Shown here one piece after another: positions 16,766-25,620 of a DNA stretch of 64,000 bases. Position numbers and translations under genes: made by a program. Source of the DNA: Pseudomonas sp. GM79 (GTDB taxonomy: Bacteria; Pseudomonadota; Gammaproteobacteria; Pseudomonadales; Pseudomonadaceae); assembly GCF_000282495.1 (NCBI RefSeq), contig NZ_AKJE01000114.1:27333-91332 (forward strand), written 5' to 3'. The notes under the pieces are model-generated. The model was given only the letters and a program-made list of their open reading frames with translations, was not told where the DNA came from and did no database searches. How positions within the stretch are numbered: position 1 is the stretch's first letter; every line of letters begins with the position of its first letter.

Positions 16766-18796
16766 ATGAGCGACGAAGCACAGCGCTGGAAAGAGAAATA
16801 CCTCAAAAGCATCGAACAACAAGAAAAACTGGAACGTCGATGGGACGCCCGGCTTGATTTGTTGCGTCGTGGGCTGGTGCGCAGCACCCTGGCCGCAGAA
16901 GGTACCGATCGCACCGTTGATCAATGCATGAAGGAAATGCGTGAAGTCGTACGCACCGATGACATGGACGCCGGCCTGGCTGCCTTGCTGCCACGCCTGG
17001 AAAGAGCCGTGCTCGACTCCGAGCAGCGCCGGGAAACCAGGGTCAATCAAGTCAGTGCCGCCCTGACAGCGCTGGTCTCTCAGTTGCAAGCATTGCCGCT
17101 GCCCCGGGAAGTGAGCCGGCCACTGAAGCATTTCGCCAAGCAACTGGACGGACGCGTAAGCCAGGCTCGCGAAATCCCGTTGCTGCTCAGTGAGCTGAGC
17201 GGCTTGCAAGGCAAAGCCTTGAACCTGCTGGAGAACCCTGCCGAACCTGATCGTCCGGGTTTTCTGCAGCGGTTGTTCAGTAGGGAAACGGAAGAGACCG
17301 CGCCACAGCTCGCCGTGCCCGAATCGCAAATGCCTGCCCCGCAACCTGTCGAACCGGTTGCAGCCTCGCCGGCCGAGCCCCCACAAGCGACGGTCAATCT
17401 CGCGCCAGCCGCCGATAAACCGCAAGGGGTATTGCCAACCGTCGAAGCCGCGATGCCCGCCGCTGCACCCCCCGAGCCAGCGCAAATTGAGGCGCCCATA
17501 GCAATGGCACCTGCGGCTGAAGTCGTGGCGTTTGAGCCACCCATCCTTGAGCCAGAAGCTACGAGCAGCCAAGTCACGGAGCTACCAACCCGGCCCGATA
17601 TCGAGCAACCACAAGAGCCGGTTCCGGCGATCGCCCTACCGGCCACTCTTCTGTCGGCAATCAATCCCGATGAGCTCACTCCGGTGGCCATCGATCCAGA
17701 GCCGTCCGGGCACGATATTCTGTATGCCCTGCCGGACTCGCCGGAGCCGTCCTATAGCTCTGTCGCCAAGCACATCGAAGACACCCTGCTGGGCCTTCTC
17801 GATGACCTGGCGCTGCCTGAGCGCCATCGTCCGCAAGCCGAGGCGATGCGCGATCGTCTTCAAAATGGCTTGAACTGGTACGAACTGCTGCCAATTCTCG
17901 ATGACCTGGCCACATTGATGCTGGCAATCACCGACAGCGGCCAGCACGAATTCGAAGCCTATTTGAAGCAACTCAACGAACGCCTCGAGTCTTTCCAGAG
18001 CAACCTGCAAGCCGCGAGCGAAGGCCACGCCGACAACCGCTCAGCCGCGCGGGATATGGACACGCAGATTCGCGAGCAAGTCGACGGCTTGCAAAGCAGC
18101 ATGCAGGAAGCGGCCGACCTTGATGATCTCAAGCATGTGCTGGAAAACCATCTTGAAGGCCTGCTCGGCACCATGGACCAACACCAGAAGCAGCGTGATG
18201 AGCGTGAGCAGGAAGTAGCGGCCCGCCTGCAAAGCCTGGCCGAAAGGGTTGCCCACATGGAGCAGGAAGCCCTGGGCTACCGTGAGCATCTCGAAGAACA
18301 GCGTCAGAAGGCGCTGATCGATCCACTGACGGGTCTACCCAATCGAGCAGCCTGGAGCGAACGCCTGGAGCACGAAATAGGTCAATGGCAACAACATGGC
18401 AATACCCTGTTGCTGGCAATGCTCGACCTCGACCATTTCAAACGCATCAACGACAACTATGGCCATCTGGCGGGCGACAAGGTACTGAAAATCATCGCCA
18501 ACGTGCTACGCAAGCGTCTGCGTGGGACTGATTTCATTGCCCGATTTGGAGGTGAGGAGTTTGTGCTATTGATGCCTGCCACACTTCCTATGGTCGGCGC
18601 GAAACTACTGGAAACCTTGCGCGCATCGATCGAAGCCTGCCCATTCCACTTCAAGGGCGAGCGAGTCACCATCACCATTTCCATGGGATTGACTGCCTTC
18701 AGACCAGGCGAACACAGCGATCTGGTGCTTAAAAGAGCCGATCAGGCGCTATATCGGGCGAAAAACAATGGCCGAAATCGAGTAGAACCGGGCTGA
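16766..18796 (+). CDS. dgcP: DgcP, diguanylate cyclase
   Basis: Makes cyclic di-GMP, 676 aa. The N-terminal 170 residues are helical and charged. A long Pro/Ala/Glu-rich linker (about 190-320) joins them to a second helical and coiled-coil region (about 340-510). The GGDEF domain is at the end. Its active site is GGEEF (595-599), and the inhibitory I-site RGTD (586-589) lies exactly five residues before it, so product feedback is expected. No membrane segment. P. aeruginosa DgcP, in the same position next to dsbA, is reported at the cell poles and to promote biofilm. Confidence 0.93.
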   Translation: MSDEAQRWKEKYLKSIEQQEKLERRWDARLDLLRRGLVRSTLAAEGTDRTVDQCMKEMREVVRTDDMDAGLAALLPRLERAVLDSEQRRETRVNQVSAALTALVSQLQALPLPREVSRPLKHFAKQLDGRVSQAREIPLLLSELSGLQGKALNLLENPAEPDRPGFLQRLFSRETEETAPQLAVPESQMPAPQPVEPVAASPAEPPQATVNLAPAADKPQGVLPTVEAAMPAAAPPEPAQIEAPIAMAPAAEVVAFEPPILEPEATSSQVTELPTRPDIEQPQEPVPAIALPATLLSAINPDELTPVAIDPEPSGHDILYALPDSPEPSYSSVAKHIEDTLLGLLDDLALPERHRPQAEAMRDRLQNGLNWYELLPILDDLATLMLAITDSGQHEFEAYLKQLNERLESFQSNLQAASEGHADNRSAARDMDTQIREQVDGLQSSMQEAADLDDLKHVLENHLEGLLGTMDQHQKQRDEREQEVAARLQSLAERVAHMEQEALGYREHLEEQRQKALIDPLTGLPNRAAWSERLEHEIGQWQQHGNTLLLAMLDLDHFKRINDNYGHLAGDKVLKIIANVLRKRLRGTDFIARFGGEEFVLLMPATLPMVGAKLLETLRASIEACPFHFKGERVTITISMGLTAFRPGEHSDLVLKRADQALYRAKNNGRNRVEPG

Positions 18797-18901
18797 TAGC
18801 TAATTGTTCCATTTTGTTTAAAACAGCATTTTTTGCCATCTGCGCGCAAGGCAATACCGTTACACTGTTGCATTATTGTCTTGCGTGTACTGCCTCCCAC
18901 C

Positions 18902-19681
18902 ATGAAATGTCTTGTTTTTATTGCCTCGCTGCTTCTATTGGCCGGTTGTGCCAGCGGCCCCCGAATCGATACCAGTCACCGTTCAGCTAATTACGACAGT
19001 CGTATTCAGTTCGTGGTGATGCATTACACCTCCGCATCCCTGGAAACCTCGCTGCAATTGCTGACCCATGGCGAGGTCAGCAGCCACTACCTGATTAGCG
19101 ACGACAAGCGCGCCACTATTTATAAGCTGATGGATGAAAATTCCCGGGCCTGGCACGCAGGCGAAAGCGAATGGCAAGGCCGGACCTGGCTGAACTCCAG
19201 TTCCATTGGTATCGAGATCGTCAATCAGGGCTTTGAGGACACCCCGAACGGGCGTCTTTGGTATCCCTACAGCGAAGCCCAGATTCAGTCGATGATCTTC
19301 CTGCTCAAAGACATCAGTAAGCGCCAAGGCATCAGCCCCCGTCATATCATTGGCCATAGCGACATCGCCCCGATGCGCAAACTCGACCCCGGCCCGCTGT
19401 TTCCCTGGAAGCGCCTGGCCGCCGAAGGCCTGGGAATATGGCCGAACGAGCAGGCCGTGGCGCGACAGCAAGCGCAGTTCGCGGTGCAATTACCCAGCAT
19501 CAGTTGGTTTCAGGCGCAGCTTGCCCGCTTGGGCTATGCCACGCCGCAAACCGGCGAACTGGATGTAGCGACACGCAATGTGCTGGCGGCCTTCCAGCTG
19601 CATTTTCGCCCCTCCCGTTTCGATGGGACACCGGACGCCCAGACCGCGGCGATTCTTCAGGTGTTGAATCAGACAAAATAA
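18902..19681 (+). CDS. ampDh2: AmpDh2, outer-membrane N-acetylmuramoyl-L-alanine amidase
   Basis: Zinc amidase that cleaves the MurNAc-L-Ala bond of peptidoglycan, 259 aa. A lipoprotein signal ends LLAGC (Cys16), so it is anchored in the envelope like E. coli AmiD. Zinc ligands fit His41 (VVMHYTS), His152 (IIGHSDIAP) and Asp162 (KLDPGP), with the catalytic Glu105 in IGIEIVN. A C-terminal peptidoglycan-binding domain (about 185-255) follows. In P. aeruginosa AmpD homologues influence beta-lactamase induction. Confidence 0.93.
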   Translation: MKCLVFIASLLLLAGCASGPRIDTSHRSANYDSRIQFVVMHYTSASLETSLQLLTHGEVSSHYLISDDKRATIYKLMDENSRAWHAGESEWQGRTWLNSSSIGIEIVNQGFEDTPNGRLWYPYSEAQIQSMIFLLKDISKRQGISPRHIIGHSDIAPMRKLDPGPLFPWKRLAAEGLGIWPNEQAVARQQAQFAVQLPSISWFQAQLARLGYATPQTGELDVATRNVLAAFQLHFRPSRFDGTPDAQTAAILQVLNQTK

Positions 19682-19754
19682 TGACGCCCGCCCGACGGTC
19701 AGCGCTTTTTCCAAATCAGCAGCTATAACTCATTGGTAATTCTTCGGATATTCC

Positions 19755-21371
19755 ATGATGCCTGCTGCTCGGGAGAGACTGCATAGCTGGTTCTATCGCC
19801 CTTGGTTTTTGGCGATGCTGGCTACTGCCTTGAGCGCAACGCTTCTAACGGTCGGCAGTTTGTTCGTGGCGATGCATCAGGTTGAGCAAAACGAAAGCCA
19901 GGAAATGAATGCCCAGGGAGAACGCTTTCTGGTCCGGCTGGAGCAGCTGTTCGGGCAATTGCGCGAAAGCCTCGATGACCTGCAAGCCCAACCGCTGCGA
20001 GGTTGCGATGACGAAATGATCGCCACCCTGCAGCAGGTCAGCTTCAATTACCGCTTCGTTTATGAAGCCGCTTATATGGACACGGCTCGAACCTGCTCCA
20101 ACCGCCCCCGCCAGGAAGGGGTATCGCTGATCCGACCGCCGGACATCAAGGGGCCCATCTACAGCTATTGGCTGAACACCACCACCGAACCCGATGAGAA
20201 CCGCGCAGCACTGATGCTTGGGCGTGGCAATTTCCGGGTTGCGACGTCCCGCGGGCATTTGACCGACATGGTCGATCTGTCTCCGGGGAGCAGCCTGTTG
20301 GTGGTGCTCGACCATGGCGCCCGGGCGATTCCAGTGCTCGGTGTCGCTCAGGCCTGGCCTCCCACAGAACCCTGGCCCCCGAAAAGCCCCAATGCGTTGC
20401 AAGTCACCCCTACCCGCCTGATTTACCGAATGCCCACTAACACCCGCGAATACCAGCTGGTACTGATCACCCCACGTACCGGAATGCATGTACCGGCGGT
20501 ATGGTGGTGGCTACTACCGGCCAGCCTGGCGCTGAGTGCCTGTGTAGGCATTCTGGTGTTTTTGCTGGTACGCCAGCGTCAGTCGCTGGATGCCGAACTG
20601 CAAGGCGCCATGCGGCGAGGCGAGCTACAGGTGTTGTATCAACCGATCTTCGACCTCGACAGCCGCAACTGCGTCGGCGCTGAAGCCCTGCTGCGCTGGC
20701 GCAGGCCGGACGGCACGCTGACCAGTCCCGACCTGTTCATTCCGATGGCGGAGAATACCGGCCAGATTCGCCAGATGACCGACTTCGTGTTACAGCGCCT
20801 GCTGGAACAGCTCGGGCAACTGTTGCGGTCCAATCCGCAGCTTTACATCTCGGTCAACCTGGCGGCCTGCGATGTCATGGTGCCGCGTATCGGTCAGGTG
20901 ATGGCGCGCCTGCTGAGCATGCACCGGGTAGCAGCCAGGCAAATTGCCTTTGAAGTGACCGAGCGCGGATTGGTGGACGTGGTGGTGGCCAGAGAAAACC
21001 TGCAAGCCCTGCGGGATGTCGGGCATCAAGTGCTGATCGACGATTTTGGCACCGGCTATTGCAGCCTCGCCTACCTGCAAACCCTACCGGTGGACTGCCT
21101 GAAAATCGACAAGGCATTTATCGACGCGCTGGGGCATGACGCCGCCAGCAGCGGCGTGGCACCGCACATCATTCGCATGGCTCAGGCCCTGCAACTCAAG
21201 GTGATTGCCGAAGGCATTGAACATGAAGCCCAAGCGGTGTTTCTGAGCAGCGAAGGGGTGAAATTCGGTCAGGGTTGGCTGTTCGCCCACGCCCTGAGCG
21301 CCGTGCAGTTCATCGAACTGATTACCCGTGGCCGCCGACTGACTACGCGACGCCAGGATGACGAAGCCTGA
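19755..21371 (+). CDS. CSS-motif EAL phosphodiesterase (c-di-GMP hydrolase)
   Basis: Inner-membrane c-di-GMP phosphodiesterase of 538 aa. A periplasmic CSS-type domain (about 40-240) lies between two membrane segments (about 17-38 and 243-265) and is followed by a cytoplasmic EAL domain. Catalytic motifs are intact: EALLRW (310-315), DDFGTGYCS, VIAEGIE and a QGWLFAH ending. The periplasmic cysteines are Cys84 and Cys114; the motif reads CSN rather than CSS. In E. coli PdeC this cysteine pair forms a DsbA/DsbB-dependent disulfide that holds activity down. Lies between ampDh2 and kinB. ATG at 19755 or 19758. Confidence 0.9.
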   Translation: MMPAARERLHSWFYRPWFLAMLATALSATLLTVGSLFVAMHQVEQNESQEMNAQGERFLVRLEQLFGQLRESLDDLQAQPLRGCDDEMIATLQQVSFNYRFVYEAAYMDTARTCSNRPRQEGVSLIRPPDIKGPIYSYWLNTTTEPDENRAALMLGRGNFRVATSRGHLTDMVDLSPGSSLLVVLDHGARAIPVLGVAQAWPPTEPWPPKSPNALQVTPTRLIYRMPTNTREYQLVLITPRTGMHVPAVWWWLLPASLALSACVGILVFLLVRQRQSLDAELQGAMRRGELQVLYQPIFDLDSRNCVGAEALLRWRRPDGTLTSPDLFIPMAENTGQIRQMTDFVLQRLLEQLGQLLRSNPQLYISVNLAACDVMVPRIGQVMARLLSMHRVAARQIAFEVTERGLVDVVVARENLQALRDVGHQVLIDDFGTGYCSLAYLQTLPVDCLKIDKAFIDALGHDAASSGVAPHIIRMAQALQLKVIAEGIEHEAQAVFLSSEGVKFGQGWLFAHALSAVQFIELITRGRRLTTRRQDDEA

Positions 21372-21383
21372 GAGGGCACCGGC

Positions 21384-23174
21384 TTATATCGCCAGCGCCA
21401 TGTAGAACTGCGTCCCCTGCCCCGGCCGCGAATAGACACCCATCCGTCCACCGTGCAACTGCACGATTTCCTTGCACAGCGCCAGACCCAGCCCGGCACC
21501 GCCCTTTTTGCGACCGACCTGAACGAAGGGTTCGAAGATCCGTCCCTGCTGGCCGTAGGCAATGCCTTCGCCGTTGTCCTCGACGCTGATAATCATCCGT
21601 TCACCATGGCGCCGGGCCTGCAAACGTATCAGTCCGTCGTGGGCGGTATGGCGCAAGGCGTTGTCGATCAGGTTGTCGAGCACCCGTTCCAGCTGCGCCT
21701 GATCGGCTTGCAACCGCGGCAACGGCCCCTGCACTTCCACCAGCAGCTCGATACCTTTTTCCTGCGCCGAGCGGGCAAAACGTGTCTGGGCCTGATCCAG
21801 CAAGTCTTCGATGGAGCATGGTGCCAGGGTGAGTTTTTGCAGGCCGTTTTGATAGCGAGAGAAATTCAGCAAGTCGTTGATCAACTGCATCAGGCGCTGC
21901 ATTTCTTCGTTGACGGTGTCCAGCAGGTCAGCTTCGCGGGAGTCTGCGGCAAAATGCGTCCGCTCGCGGAACAGGCCGAACGCCATGTGCATCCCGGTAA
22001 CCGGTGTGCGCAACTCATGGGAAGCGCGCAGGACGAACTCACTGCGTACCCGTTCGAAGGCACGCTGTTCGGTAACGTCATGCAACACCATCACGGCGCC
22101 GAGAATATGCCCCTGGGTATGGCTGACCGGCGTCAGGCTATACGTCAGCAATCGCGACTCGCCATCGACCTCGATACTCAGGTCGTCCGGCGCTCGTTCC
22201 AGGGTGCCACCGCGTAATACCAGTTGCAGTTGTTCATCCAGTTCGGGACGCTCAAGCGCCGTACCCAGCCCTTGGCCGAGACGATCGGTGTCCCAGCCTA
22301 ACTGACGCTGAGCCACCGGGTTGAGGTGCTCAAGATGACCTTGACGATCAATGATCAGCAAACCGTCGTCGATGCTGTCGAGCACCGCTTGCAAGCGTTG
22401 CTGACCGGCGAGCAGTTCGTCGATATTGGTAGCCTGGTGCTCACGCAAGGCCTCGGCCATGATGCCGAAGCGGTGGGTCAGTTGGTTGATTTCCACCGCG
22501 GAAGAAATCGGCAGGGTCACTTCGAAATTACCCTGGCCGATGTTGTCAGCCGCTGCGGCCAAGGCCTCGATCGGAGCCCCGAACCGCCGGGCGATCCCAT
22601 GGGCGGTAATGAAGCCGATGAACAGCACCCCCACCCCGACTAACCCAAGCAGGCCGGCAATCAACAGTGCTCGCTCCCGGGCCTTGCGTTCGATCTCGGT
22701 GATGTTATCCAGTGCGCGTTTTTGTTCAAAGATCAAACCGTTACGCAGCGCGTTGAATTTTTCCGCGAGATCCCCTTCACCACCGACTACCTGGATAGGA
22801 GCACTGGAAAGATCAAAGGACCGCAGTAGGTTCTGATAATCAGCCTTCGCCTTTTTGAAACCATACTGGGCACCCTCGCTGGACGGTTCGCGAGCAATGC
22901 CTTCGTCAAACAATTCAAGGGAATGCTGTTTGGACGCCTCGAACGCCGCAGGGTCCGGTTGCTCATCGAGCATGATGATCAGTTGATCACCCAGGGTCTG
23001 ACGCAGCTTCAATCCCAGATCCAGCGTGACGAAGTTGTCACGGATCAGGGCTTCCTGAGTCCCTGCCATCTGCATCACGCTGACCAGCCCGAGCAAGAGC
23101 CCAAGCAGCGCCACAGTAATCAGTGCGGAAATACTCAGAAACAGCCGGGTGCGCAACGTCATCGCCAGTTTCAT
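21384..23174 (-). CDS. kinB: KinB, sensor histidine kinase/phosphatase
   Basis: Membrane sensor partner of AlgB, 596 aa. Two membrane segments (about 11-33 and 170-191) flank a helical periplasmic sensor, followed by HAMP (about 192-245), PAS (about 250-370) and kinase domains. The phospho-acceptor is His386 in SHELRTPVTG. N box DNLIDNALRH, G1 VEDNGEGI and G2 GAGLGLAL are intact. In P. aeruginosa KinB dephosphorylates AlgB and restrains alginate production. The ATG is 10 bp after the algB stop. Confidence 0.95.
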   Translation of the reverse strand: MKLAMTLRTRLFLSISALITVALLGLLLGLVSVMQMAGTQEALIRDNFVTLDLGLKLRQTLGDQLIIMLDEQPDPAAFEASKQHSLELFDEGIAREPSSEGAQYGFKKAKADYQNLLRSFDLSSAPIQVVGGEGDLAEKFNALRNGLIFEQKRALDNITEIERKARERALLIAGLLGLVGVGVLFIGFITAHGIARRFGAPIEALAAAADNIGQGNFEVTLPISSAVEINQLTHRFGIMAEALREHQATNIDELLAGQQRLQAVLDSIDDGLLIIDRQGHLEHLNPVAQRQLGWDTDRLGQGLGTALERPELDEQLQLVLRGGTLERAPDDLSIEVDGESRLLTYSLTPVSHTQGHILGAVMVLHDVTEQRAFERVRSEFVLRASHELRTPVTGMHMAFGLFRERTHFAADSREADLLDTVNEEMQRLMQLINDLLNFSRYQNGLQKLTLAPCSIEDLLDQAQTRFARSAQEKGIELLVEVQGPLPRLQADQAQLERVLDNLIDNALRHTAHDGLIRLQARRHGERMIISVEDNGEGIAYGQQGRIFEPFVQVGRKKGGAGLGLALCKEIVQLHGGRMGVYSRPGQGTQFYMALAI

Positions 23175-23184
23175 CGGTTACGAC

Positions 23185-24531
23185 TCACAAGTTGTACTGC
23201 TTGCGTTTGCGGTACAGGGTCGAGGCATCGATACCCAAGGTTTTGGCCGCCTGATCCAGCGTGTCGGCCGTGGCGAGAACCGCGCCAATGTGAGCTTTTT
23301 CCAATTCATCCAGGCTCAGCGCAGCACCAATTCGTGGCGTGTGGTTGGTCGGGGTTTCGGCCATGCCCAAGTGGCTGAGCTCTACCCGCTCCTGCGGACA
23401 AATAATGCTCGCGCGCTCCACCACGTTGCGCAGCTCGCGAATGTTGCCCGGCCAGCGGTAGCTGAGCAGCGCTTCGCGCGCCTCGTCGCTGAAACGCCGG
23501 GCTGGACGCGAGTACTCCTTGACGAAGCGCGCCAGGAAGCGGTCAGCCAGGTTCAAAATGTCTTCCCTGCGCTCGCGAAGCGGTGGCAGGTGCAAGGTGA
23601 TGACGTTGAGACGATAGAGCAAGTCCTCACGAAAACGACCATCGCGAACCATGTCTTCCAGGTTGAGGTTCGTGGCGGCGAGGATTCGCACATCGGCGCG
23701 ACGGGTCACCGGGTCGCCCACGCGCTCGTATTCCTTGTCCTGAATAAAACGCAGCAATTTTGGCTGCAAAGTCAGGGGAAAATCGCCGATCTCGTCGAGA
23801 AACAACGTTCCGCCGTCGGCCTGGTTGACCCGCCCCAAGGTACTTTCGCTGGCACCGGTGAATGCTCCGCGGCTGTGGCCGAAAAGCTCGCTGTCCATTA
23901 ATTCGGCAGTCAGGGACGGGCAATTGATGGTGACGCAGGACTTCTTCTGGCGTTTGCTCCAGCCGTGAATTGCCCGTGACAGTTCACCTTTACCGGTGCC
24001 GGACTCGCCGAGAATCAGGATGTTGGCGTCAGTACTGGCGACCTGGCGTGCAGTTTCGAGCACCACTTTCATCGCCGGACTGTGGGAATCCAGCCCCTCC
24101 TTGGGTTTGCGCACTTCACCTTCGAGAGCTTCCAGGCGCGCCGAGAGTTGCCGAACTTCCAGCTGTTTGGCAGTGGCCAGGCGTAACTGATCGGGGCTGC
24201 AAGGTTTGACCAGATAGTCGGCGGCACCGGCCTGAATCGCATCCACGGCAGTGTCCACGGCCGAGTGAGCAGTGACGATCACCACCCGCATCCAGGGCGC
24301 CTGGATGCGCATCTGAGCCAGCACATCAAGGCCATTATCTTCGCCCAGACGCAAATCGAGGAAGCACAGATCAAAAACCTGGCGCTGCAACAAGGCTTCA
24401 GCCTGAGCCGCGCTGGTCGCCGTAGCCACGCTATAGCCTTCATCTTCGAGGCAATAGCGAAAGGTTCGAAGGATGGCGGACTCGTCGTCTACCAGCAGAA
24501 TGCGGCCTTGATGCTCAGTGGCTGATTCCAT
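23185..24531 (-). CDS. algB: AlgB, NtrC-family response regulator
   Basis: Activator of alginate and other virulence-type genes, 448 aa. The receiver has phospho-acceptor Asp59 (CFLDLRLGED). The AAA+ domain has Walker A GESGTGKGE and the sigma-54 contact loop GAFTGA, and a Fis-type helix-turn-helix ends the protein (AAKTLGIDASTLYRKRKQY). The start is the ATG before MESATEHQGR, which follows AAAGGAG and gives the known length; the open frame runs 29 codons further up without family features. Divergent from a gene with a sigma-54-type promoter. Confidence 0.96.
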   Translation of the reverse strand: MESATEHQGRILLVDDESAILRTFRYCLEDEGYSVATATSAAQAEALLQRQVFDLCFLDLRLGEDNGLDVLAQMRIQAPWMRVVIVTAHSAVDTAVDAIQAGAADYLVKPCSPDQLRLATAKQLEVRQLSARLEALEGEVRKPKEGLDSHSPAMKVVLETARQVASTDANILILGESGTGKGELSRAIHGWSKRQKKSCVTINCPSLTAELMDSELFGHSRGAFTGASESTLGRVNQADGGTLFLDEIGDFPLTLQPKLLRFIQDKEYERVGDPVTRRADVRILAATNLNLEDMVRDGRFREDLLYRLNVITLHLPPLRERREDILNLADRFLARFVKEYSRPARRFSDEAREALLSYRWPGNIRELRNVVERASIICPQERVELSHLGMAETPTNHTPRIGAALSLDELEKAHIGAVLATADTLDQAAKTLGIDASTLYRKRKQYNL

Positions 24532-24766
24532 GTTCCTGCGCTCCTTTAATTGTTGAAATGGGTTAAGCCCGGAAAAATCGGGCAAGTTGCATGATTGATT
24601 GTGGCCGATTTCGACCATATCAGCGGTGCTATCTACGTCATCACAAGATAACTCGCTGATTTATTTAATTTTTTATTAATGAACCGTCCTTCGGTAATTG
24701 CCTGCGTCCCTTTCTGACATCCGCGCCCTTCCTTCAATTCCAAAAATATTGAACGTTTTGGCGAAT
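24532..24766. other. algB upstream region, no gene
   Basis: AT-rich leader and promoter space between algB and the divergent small-protein operon. It contains T- and A-runs near 24660-24690, but I could not place the algB promoter. No open frame here looks real. Confidence 0.5.
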
Positions 24767-24807
24767 CCATCGTGCATTACGCACGGCCTTGAATGGGCCA
24801 TCGTGCA
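24767..24807. promoter_or_regulatory. Paired upstream repeats, candidate enhancer for an NtrC-type activator
   Basis: CCATCGTGCA occurs twice in direct orientation with starts 31 bp apart, close to three helical turns. The first copy is part of a perfect dyad, CGTGC-N5-GCACG (24771-24785); the second has a degenerate right half. The pair ends about 75 bp before the -24/-12 promoter, a usual position for sigma-54 enhancers. AlgB, encoded next door, is an obvious but untested candidate binder. Confidence 0.5.
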
Positions 24808-24880
24808 GGATGCGTCCAAACCTATTTTCACAAATCGTGTAACTCATTGATTTAAATCATATTAAACCTGACAAAAAAGG

Positions 24881-24896
24881 TGGCATGCAGGCTGCA
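24881..24896 (+). promoter_or_regulatory. Sigma-54 (-24/-12) promoter
   Basis: TGGCATGCAGGCTGCA matches the RpoN consensus TGGCAC-N5-TTGCA, with the invariant GG and GC separated by exactly 10 bases. It lies 72 bp before the start codon of the small-protein gene and reads toward it. Confidence 0.75.
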
Positions 24897-24967
24897 AGTG
24901 CCTGAGTAATCAGGGCATTTAATAAATCAGTGCCCGCCAACCTACCCAAAGAGGGAGGAACTTCAGG

Positions 24968-25252
24968 ATGAATCGCCAAGGTGCCGCCCGATTGCGTATC
25001 TCGCCACTGCATATCCAGCAAGGTTTGTTTGCCCTGCTGGCATTGTTGATCACCTTGATTGGCGGCCAGCAGTTCTTGCGTTGGGAACAGAGCCAGCAGC
25101 CAGAGACGCCGCACCTGTCGATTCCACACGCCCCCCAAACCCACTTCAGCGCCGTCAGCAGCAACCTGGCTGACAGCGACTCGATGCGAATGATGGATGT
25201 TGACCAGGCCCAGCCTGTGGATGAAACGCCTCAGGAGCGTTGGGTGTTTTAA
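24968..25252 (+). CDS. Small single-pass membrane protein, function unknown
   Basis: Protein of 94 aa with a short basic N terminus, one hydrophobic segment (about residues 19-37, LFALLALLITLIGG) and an acidic, disordered-looking C-terminal half that should face the periplasm. A strong GGGAGGA ribosome site precedes the ATG. It is the first gene after the sigma-54-type promoter and probably co-transcribed with the DUF1328 gene 82 bp on. A small hypothetical gene occurs next to algB in other pseudomonads, but I do not recognise a family. Confidence 0.7.
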   Translation: MNRQGAARLRISPLHIQQGLFALLALLITLIGGQQFLRWEQSQQPETPHLSIPHAPQTHFSAVSSNLADSDSMRMMDVDQAQPVDETPQERWVF

Positions 25253-25334
25253 ATAAACGAACTTGGCGCGCTTAACGCGCCGGGATAAGCACCACCAGCA
25301 ACACCTTTAAATAGAAGCCGTAAGGAGAATCACC

Positions 25335-25499
25335 ATGTTGAGCTGGGCAATCACATTCCTGATCATTGCCATCATCGCTGCAGTATTGGGCTTCGGTGGT
25401 ATCGCGGGCACCGCCACGGGTATCGCCAAGATTCTCTTTGTCGTATTCCTGGTGATGTTCATCGCTTCCTTCTTCTTTGGCCGCCGCGGTCGAGGCTGA
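25335..25499 (+). CDS. DUF1328 (YtjA-type) small membrane protein
   Basis: Protein of 54 aa, almost wholly hydrophobic. It begins MLSWAITFLIIAIIAAV, then GFGGIAGTATGIAKILF, and ends in the basic tail FFFGRRGRG. This is the DUF1328 pattern of two membrane helices with a Gly-rich middle. AAGGAG lies seven bases before the ATG. Members are often induced in stress or stationary phase, but the molecular role is unknown. A GGCGCG hairpin lies between this gene and the one before it. Confidence 0.88.
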   Translation: MLSWAITFLIIAIIAAVLGFGGIAGTATGIAKILFVVFLVMFIASFFFGRRGRG

Positions 25500-25501
25500 A
25501 C

Positions 25502-25561
25502 ATGAGCATTTCGTTAAAGACAGTGGCAGCCGCCCTGCTTCTGGGCGGCAGTGCCAATTAA
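25502..25561 (+). other. 19-codon signal-peptide-like open frame over a strong hairpin
   Basis: Two bases after the DUF1328 stop a short frame reads MSISLKTVAAALLLGGSAN and ends. It looks like the start of a secreted protein with nothing behind it. The same bases form a strong hairpin (25525-25555; GCCGCCC pairing with GGGCGGC, extended by GGCA/TGCC). It could be a decayed gene, a leader peptide or just the hairpin. Low confidence that it is translated. Confidence 0.25.
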
Positions 25562-25593
25562 AAAAGATCCACCGGTATTGAGTTTCGAAACAC

Positions 25594-25617
25594 GAAAGAG
25601 GCCACAGCGCCTTTTTC
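25594..25617 (+). terminator. Terminator of the small-protein operon
   Basis: GAAAGAGGC pairs with GCCTTTTTC (one G-T pair) around a six-base loop; the right arm supplies the T-run. It sits just before the GGA-hairpin region. Confidence 0.6.
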
Positions 25618-25620
25618 CAC

